This document shows positions 5,852 to 7,771 of a DNA stretch of 7,771 nucleotides, piece after piece (positions within the stretch are counted from its first letter, which is position 1; the number at the start of each line of letters is the position of its first letter). A model generated the notes under the pieces. It had not been told where the DNA came from and did not search any database. It worked only from the letters and a program-made list of their open reading frames with translations. A program made the position numbers and the translations under genes. Source of the stretch: an uncultured Flavobacteriales bacterium (lineage in GTDB: Bacteria > Bacteroidota > Bacteroidia > Flavobacteriales > Schleiferiaceae); contig CAIJMB010000001.1 in the NCBI GenBank assembly GCA_903821715.1, positions 1-7,771 of the forward strand, written 5' to 3'.

Positions 5852-7114
5852 ATGGAACACACTGCACTCATCACCAACGAAGCCGTCGTTTTTGGTCTCC
5901 TCATGGCCATACTTGGCTCCATTTTCTGGGCCGCGAGCGAGCCCCGATTCAAGAAATTCTTTAGCATCGTTCCGGCGCTGCTGCTATGCTACTTCGTGCC
6001 GTCGCTGCTCACGAACACGGGGTTGGTTCCAAAAGACACGAATATTTACTTCATCGCGTCGCGGTACTTACTCCCCGCTTCGCTGGTCTTGCTGACTATA
6101 AGCATTGACCTCAAGGCTGTGATCGGTTTAGGTCCAAAAGCATTGATCATGTTTTTCACGGCAACGTTCAGTGTCATCATTGGGGGTCCACTGGCATTAC
6201 TTATCGTTTCTTGGATTTCTCCTGAAACTGTTGGCGGAGTGGGCGCTGAAGCTGTTTGGCGCGGATTTTCAACAATCGCAGGGTCTTGGATTGGCGGCGG
6301 AGCCAACCAGGCCGCGCTCTATGAGGTATTCAAACCCAGCGAGTCCATCTACTCTGCCATGATCACCGTCGACGTTGTAGTCGCCGAAATCTGGATGGCC
6401 GTCATTCTTCTCGGGGCAGCCAAATCAGACCGGGTCGATGCGTGGCTCAAGGCCGACAACCGTTCGGTCAAAGATCTCCAAGAAAAAATGGAGGACTTCC
6501 TCAAGCGCACCGCCAAGATTCCGACCCTGGCTGACGCCATGAAAATTTTGGGAGTAGCCTTTGGCGCGGTGGCCATCAGTCATGCAGCAGGAGACTTTTT
6601 AGCCCCCTGGTTTACCGAACACGCCCCGTATACGGCCAACTTCAGCTTCACCAGCGACTTCTTTTGGATTGTGATCATTGCAACGACCCTTGGGCTTTTG
6701 CTTTCTTTAACCCCTGCTCGTAACCTCGAAGGTGTGGGCGCAAGCCGTTGGGGTTCGGTCTTCATCTACATTCTTGTCGGAAGCATTGGAATGAAGATGG
6801 ACCTAATGGAGGCCCTCAGCCAACCTGGCTTGATTGGGGTGGGCGCCCTATGGATGACCATCCATGTACTCATCTTAGTTCTTGTCGCACGTCTCATCCG
6901 GGCTCCTTTCTTCTTCTTGGCCGTCGGATCCAAGGCCAACATTGGTGGAGCCGCTTCGGCACCTGTCGCCGCCGCCGCCTTTCACCCGTCGTTGGCCCCC
7001 GTAGGTGTCCTGCTGGCCGTTCTCGGATATGCCCTCGGAACCTATGGCGGGTGGCTTTCTGGTCTGATGATGTATGCGATCTCTGGCGATCCCAGCCCAC
7101 TCATGCTTCCCTAG
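5852..7114 (+). CDS. DUF819-family polytopic inner-membrane protein (putative transporter, YjcL-like)
   Basis: The 420-residue protein is strongly hydrophobic, with about ten or more membrane segments in two halves separated by a charged cytoplasmic-looking stretch (about 190-228, KSDRVDAWLKADNRSVKDLQ and following). The N-terminal half carries GSWIGGGAN (144-152) and the helix MITVDVVVAEIWMAVILLG (170-188). The C-terminal half carries VGSKANIGGAASAPVAAAAF (358-377). These glycine-rich signatures and the length fit the DUF819 (YjcL) family, which is thought to be related to sodium-dependent carriers such as GltS; no substrate is established. The ATG at 5852 comes 10 nt after a good -7 box and no Shine-Dalgarno sequence is visible. 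It is divergent from the S9 peptidase gene, which could fit peptide or amino-acid uptake, but that link is only positional. Confidence 0.85.
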   Translation: MEHTALITNEAVVFGLLMAILGSIFWAASEPRFKKFFSIVPALLLCYFVPSLLTNTGLVPKDTNIYFIASRYLLPASLVLLTISIDLKAVIGLGPKALIMFFTATFSVIIGGPLALLIVSWISPETVGGVGAEAVWRGFSTIAGSWIGGGANQAALYEVFKPSESIYSAMITVDVVVAEIWMAVILLGAAKSDRVDAWLKADNRSVKDLQEKMEDFLKRTAKIPTLADAMKILGVAFGAVAISHAAGDFLAPWFTEHAPYTANFSFTSDFFWIVIIATTLGLLLSLTPARNLEGVGASRWGSVFIYILVGSIGMKMDLMEALSQPGLIGVGALWMTIHVLILVLVARLIRAPFFFLAVGSKANIGGAASAPVAAAAFHPSLAPVGVLLAVLGYALGTYGGWLSGLMMYAISGDPSPLMLP

Positions 7115-7138
7115 TCTAGCGGAATTTTTGTAGCTTCA
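7107..7138 (+). promoter_or_regulatory. Candidate promoter for the small membrane protein
   Basis: TTC at 7107-7109 (inside the last codons of the DUF819 gene) is followed after 21 bases by TAGCTTCA (7131-7138), a variant of TAnnTTTG. The box runs on as CCCTTG and ends 5 nt before the GTG start at 7144. It closely resembles the cytochrome promoter (TATCTTCACCCTAG), which supports it somewhat. Confidence 0.4.
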
Positions 7139-7143
7139 CCCTT

Positions 7144-7527
7144 GTGAAACAGACCGTTCAACTTCGCCGCAGCTGGCTCCTATTCGCCATTTCAGGCCTA
7201 ATTCTCGTCGGCCTTGGCCTTTCAATCGTCGGCGAAGCCATCCTTTTAAAGTCCACGCAGCAGGCCTATTTTTTGGTCGGAACCGTAGGTCTCGTCGCAT
7301 TCAACGCCGGGCTAAGCATTTTTGGCCAAGCTGTCATTTTTCGCTACCGCTACCTCAAGGCCAAGGGCCGAGATGAGGCCGAACGCAAAGCGGGACGCAA
7401 CCGCCATCGCGGACGTGGACGCGGGCCCAAGCGTTCGGGATCTGGATCGGGATCCGCTTCGGGTTCAGGTTCTGGCGACGGAAGCCCACGCCGAAACGGT
7501 GGGTTCAAGTCCCGGTTCGAGGAATAG
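7144..7527 (+). CDS. Unrecognised two-helix membrane protein with basic RG-rich and Gly/Ser tail
   Basis: From a GTG start the protein has 127 residues. I do not recognise the family. Residues about 11-35 (WLLFAISGLILVGLGLSIVG and following) and about 42-66 (YFLVGTVGLVAFNAGLSIFGQAV) are two clear membrane helices joined by a short loop. After FRYRYLKAKGRDEAERK comes a strongly basic stretch with RG repeats (RNRHRGRGRGPKR, 85-97), then a Gly/Ser run (98-114) and a short charged end. By the positive-inside rule both ends should be cytoplasmic, which would put the tail where nucleic acid or acidic proteins could be met; that role is inference. The start is placed on the GTG because a candidate -7 box ends 5 nt before it and no earlier in-frame start is evident. 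It lies 29 nt after the DUF819 stop and may also be read through from that gene. Confidence 0.72.
   Translation: MKQTVQLRRSWLLFAISGLILVGLGLSIVGEAILLKSTQQAYFLVGTVGLVAFNAGLSIFGQAVIFRYRYLKAKGRDEAERKAGRNRHRGRGRGPKRSGSGSGSASGSGSGDGSPRRNGGFKSRFEE
7435..7485 (+). repeat. Low-complexity Gly/Ser-coding tract
   Basis: About 50 bases of imperfect TCN-GGN repeats (TCGGGATCTGGATCGGGATC and following) encode the alternating Ser-Gly tail of the small membrane protein. The serine codons vary (TCG, TCT, TCC, TCA) and the glycine codons too (GGA, GGT, GGC). This argues for an older tract kept at protein level rather than a recent slippage expansion. Confidence 0.6.
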
Positions 7528-7528
7528 C

Positions 7529-7588
7529 CCCTCGAGGGTCAAGCACCCGCTACCGCGCCCGAGGCGCGACCAATGCCGCCCTTTGCGG
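7529..7588. terminator. Cluster of short hairpins between convergent genes, possible bidirectional terminator
   Basis: The 63-bp spacer between the convergent genes holds three inverted repeats: the palindrome CCCTCGAGGG (7529-7538), a perfect 6-bp stem CGCGCC-CGA-GGCGCG (7554-7568) and a 4-bp stem CCGC/GCGG with a 5-nt loop (7576-7588). None is followed by a clear T-run on either strand, so this is not a textbook intrinsic terminator. Position between converging stop codons is the main support. Confidence 0.35.
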
Positions 7589-7590
7589 TA

Positions 7591-7771
7591 CTACAGAAAT
7601 TCGTTGAACTGGAATCCGTTCTGTAGGCGATCCTTGCCCAGCTGCTGCTGTTCGGCGAGCGCCCAAAGCATGAATTCTTTGAGAAAGAGCAGATCCCGTG
7701 GTTCAACGTTGGGCTGGTGCTCTTGAATTAAATCGTCCAAGGTCTTGACCTTATTCAAGCACGACGCGTAC
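7591..7771 (-). CDS. C-terminal fragment of a protein entering from the right edge (possibly a Mg-chelatase-like AAA ATPase)
   Basis: On the minus strand the last 59 codons of a gene are visible, ending in a TAG at 7593-7591. The piece reads as a helical, charged C-terminus: CLNKVKTLDDLIQEH, then LLFLKEFMLWALAEQQQLGKD and a final GFQFNEFL. The LLFLKEFxLWxL...L.KDR...GFQF pattern reminds me of the tail of the magnesium-chelatase-like AAA ATPases common in Bacteroidota, but no ATPase motif is in view, so that identity is a weak recollection. It is reported mainly as an open coding frame, convergent with the small membrane protein gene. Confidence 0.55.
   Translation of the reverse strand, partial: YASCLNKVKTLDDLIQEHQPNVEPRDLLFLKEFMLWALAEQQQLGKDRLQNGFQFNEFL

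Noticed and set aside
7498..7522. GGGTTCAAGTCCC, which looks like a tRNA T-arm
   Set aside because: Only a 3-4 bp stem forms, there is no D-arm, anticodon arm or acceptor stem, and the bases are in frame as codons at the end of the small membrane protein.

Overview
The window reads as chromosomal DNA of a Bacteroidota member, probably of flavobacterial type with a moderately high G+C content. The evidence is a TonB-dependent receptor with an N-terminal carboxypeptidase-regulatory-like domain, a periplasmic S9 (DPP5-like) peptidase, very weak or absent Shine-Dalgarno sequences, and promoter-like boxes resembling the Bacteroidota -7 element TAnnTTTG close to the starts. I see no mobile element, CRISPR array, tRNA or rRNA, and no gene-free stretch over 300 bases.

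Layout, left to right. 2-1309 (-): first 436 codons of a TonB-dependent outer-membrane receptor running off the left edge. 1353-2261 (-): fold-type IV PLP aminotransferase (branched-chain / D-amino-acid aminotransferase-like). 2273-2983 (-): sulfotransferase-like P-loop protein, 11 nt upstream of the aminotransferase and apparently co-transcribed with it. 3057-3398 (+): small mono-haem cytochrome c lipoprotein. 3395-3769 (-): DoxX-like four-helix membrane protein. 3766-5790 (-): S9 prolyl-oligopeptidase-family peptidase whose stop overlaps the DoxX start as ATGA. 5852-7114 (+): DUF819-family polytopic membrane protein. 7144-7527 (+): unrecognised two-helix membrane protein with a basic RG-rich and Gly/Ser tail. 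7591-7771 (-): C-terminal piece of a protein entering from the right edge.

The most interesting item is the sulfotransferase-like / aminotransferase pair. The two proteins sit in the same order, and add up to nearly the same length, as what I recall of the plant 'branched-chain-amino-acid aminotransferase-like' proteins, which carry a sulfotransferase-like P-loop domain fused in front of a class IV aminotransferase. If so, this bacterial operon is the split form of a fused two-domain enzyme of unknown function.

The window is compact. The cytochrome and DoxX genes converge with overlapping stop codons. The S9 and DUF819 genes diverge from a 61-bp spacer in which two candidate promoters interleave. 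Several candidate -7 boxes end only 4-10 nt before a start codon, which suggests leaderless or nearly leaderless transcripts. The other genes look like ordinary cell-envelope and peptide-use functions (outer-membrane uptake, periplasmic peptide hydrolysis, inner-membrane carrier), with no clear single pathway linking them.
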